Part shown: in pieces, positions 40,531-40,739 of the stretch
Layout: each line of letters begins with the position of its first letter
Numbering within the stretch: position 1 is the first letter of the stretch
From: Caulobacter sp. AP07
GTDB taxonomy: Bacteria > Pseudomonadota > Alphaproteobacteria > Caulobacterales > Caulobacteraceae
Assembly (NCBI RefSeq): GCF_000281955.1
Contig: NZ_AKKF01000206.1
Location: forward strand, 1-40,739
Direction: 5' to 3'
DNA length: 40,739 nucleotides
Notes under the pieces: model-generated
Seen by the model: only the letters and a program-made list of their open reading frames with translations
The model's database searches: none
What the model was told of the DNA's origin: nothing
Made by a program: the position numbers and the translations under genes

Positions 40531-40543
40531 GTTGTTCAACAAC
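40531..40543 (+). promoter_or_regulatory. Palindrome before the short unit at the right end
   Basis: GTTGTT-c-AACAAC (40531-40543) lies two bases before an unusually complete Shine-Dalgarno sequence (AAAGGAGGT, 40546-40554). It may be an operator. Confidence 0.35.
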
Positions 40544-40559
40544 TGAAAGGAGGTGACCA

Positions 40560-40625
40560 GTGTCTCATTGTCTCCAACCGAGGTCGCGAGTGACCTGGAG
40601 CCTGAAGAACGAGGTTTCCAACTGA
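40560..40625 (+). CDS. Possible 21-codon leader peptide or structured RNA segment
   Basis: GTG at 40560 follows AAAGGAGGTGACCA, which is nearly fully complementary to the 16S rRNA 3' end. The frame reads MSHCLQPRSRVTWSLKNEVSN and stops at 40625. The same bases fold well: CTCC pairs with GGAG and AGGTC pairs with GACCT around gcgagt. So this could be a leader peptide, a small protein or part of an RNA. No family was recognised. It sits in a unit that ends with a terminator at 40681. Confidence 0.35.
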   Translation: MSHCLQPRSRVTWSLKNEVSN

Positions 40626-40626
40626 G

Positions 40627-40667
40627 GGCGTTGAACGCCTAAGGTTCAAGTCACGCCGCGACGCGGC
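40627..40667 (+). other. Two hairpins between the short frame and the terminator
   Basis: GGCGT-tga-ACGCC (within 40627-40639) and GCCGCG-a-CGCGGC (40655-40667) lie in the region after the 21-codon frame, so the unit has three or more stems before it ends. The word GGTTCAAGTC at 40642-40651 resembles a tRNA T-loop, but no T-stem is present. Confidence 0.4.
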
Positions 40668-40680
40668 TACGACGATGGAG

Positions 40681-40713
40681 GGCCGCCCCGAGCAATCGGG
40701 GCGGCCCTTTTCA
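40681..40713 (+). terminator. Intrinsic terminator of the short unit
   Basis: GGCCGCCCCGA-gcaa-TCGGGGCGGCC (40681-40706) is a perfect eleven-base-pair stem followed by CTTTTC. It ends the unit that begins near 40531. Confidence 0.88.
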
Positions 40714-40719
40714 TTTAAT

Positions 40720-40738
40720 GCTCCCCCTCTGGGGGAGC
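40720..40738. repeat. Start of another palindromic element, cut by the window end
   Basis: GCTCCCCC-tct-GGGGGAGC is a perfect eight-base-pair hairpin in the last bases of the window. Its sequence resembles the CTCCCC/GGGGAG ends of the repeat at 30937-31100, but only one hairpin is visible. Confidence 0.4.
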
Positions 40739-40739
40739 T

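Noticed and set aside
40642..40651. GGTTCAAGTC, a tRNA T-loop-like word
   Set aside because: The bases on each side do not form a T-stem, and no acceptor or anticodon arm is present.
1..40739. Horizontal-transfer island, prophage, CRISPR or insertion sequence
   Set aside because: No transposase, integrase, phage or spacer-repeat pattern was seen. Composition and gene packing look even along the window.

Overview
The window is high-GC, densely packed chromosomal DNA from an alphaproteobacterium of the Caulobacterales, most likely Caulobacter or a close relative. The main evidence is a clear MipZ division-site ATPase, paired GANTC (CcrM methylation) sites in front of it, promoters of the Caulobacter type with a GCTANAWC -10 element, a GTTC-N7-GTTC LexA box, a clpS-clpA pair and a PHB phasin. 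No rRNA, tRNA, CRISPR array, insertion sequence or prophage was seen. Gene starts were chosen from Shine-Dalgarno sites, overlaps and family lengths. Several use GTG or TTG.

Layout. 1-7,020: the end of a PepSY membrane protein, a GST, a DUF2171 protein, a DUF6807-DUF4169 pair behind a LexA-like promoter, a PQQ-type beta-propeller lipoprotein-like protein, a LysR regulator and a two-gene DUF1326-DUF2182 cassette. 7,031-13,390: a SnoaL-like protein behind a Coq4 protein, a ribbon-helix-helix protein, a small membrane protein, the UvrD/PcrA helicase, an AraC-GyrI regulator, a sugar O-acetyltransferase and another SnoaL-like protein. 13,840-19,430: clpS-clpA, a coiled-coil repeat protein, a CPA1 antiporter and a HIT protein. 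19,470-24,640: an alpha/beta hydrolase (lacking its serine) with DUF4287, a PPOX protein, a minus-strand operon ridA-GDPD-acyltransferase, and a phasin. 24,900-29,420: a D,D-carboxypeptidase with SPOR domain, mipZ with a J-domain gene, panC and DUF1489. 29,620-40,100: a CPA2 antiporter, a five-gene minus-strand leucine-catabolism operon (mccB, GNAT, enoyl-CoA hydratase, DUF3667, mccA), a divergent cyclic-nucleotide-binding patatin and a Tam-like methyltransferase. 40,238-40,710: a 41-residue membrane peptide and a short structured transcription unit of unknown function.

How parts work together. MccA and MccB form methylcrotonyl-CoA carboxylase, and the hydratase between them fits the next step of leucine breakdown. 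ClpS delivers N-degron substrates to ClpA. MipZ sets the division plane and is probably timed by CcrM methylation. The phasin has two TGC-N3-GCA sites that look like PhaR operators. The clearest pattern above gene level concerns convergent gene pairs. Of eleven, six are separated by a palindromic element and the other five overlap or lie within 11 bp. Two of the palindromes are inverted copies flanking the mipZ-panC block.

The least explained items are the DUF1326-DUF2182 cassette, the structured unit at the right end, the DUF3667 gene inside the leucine operon and the serine-less hydrolase.
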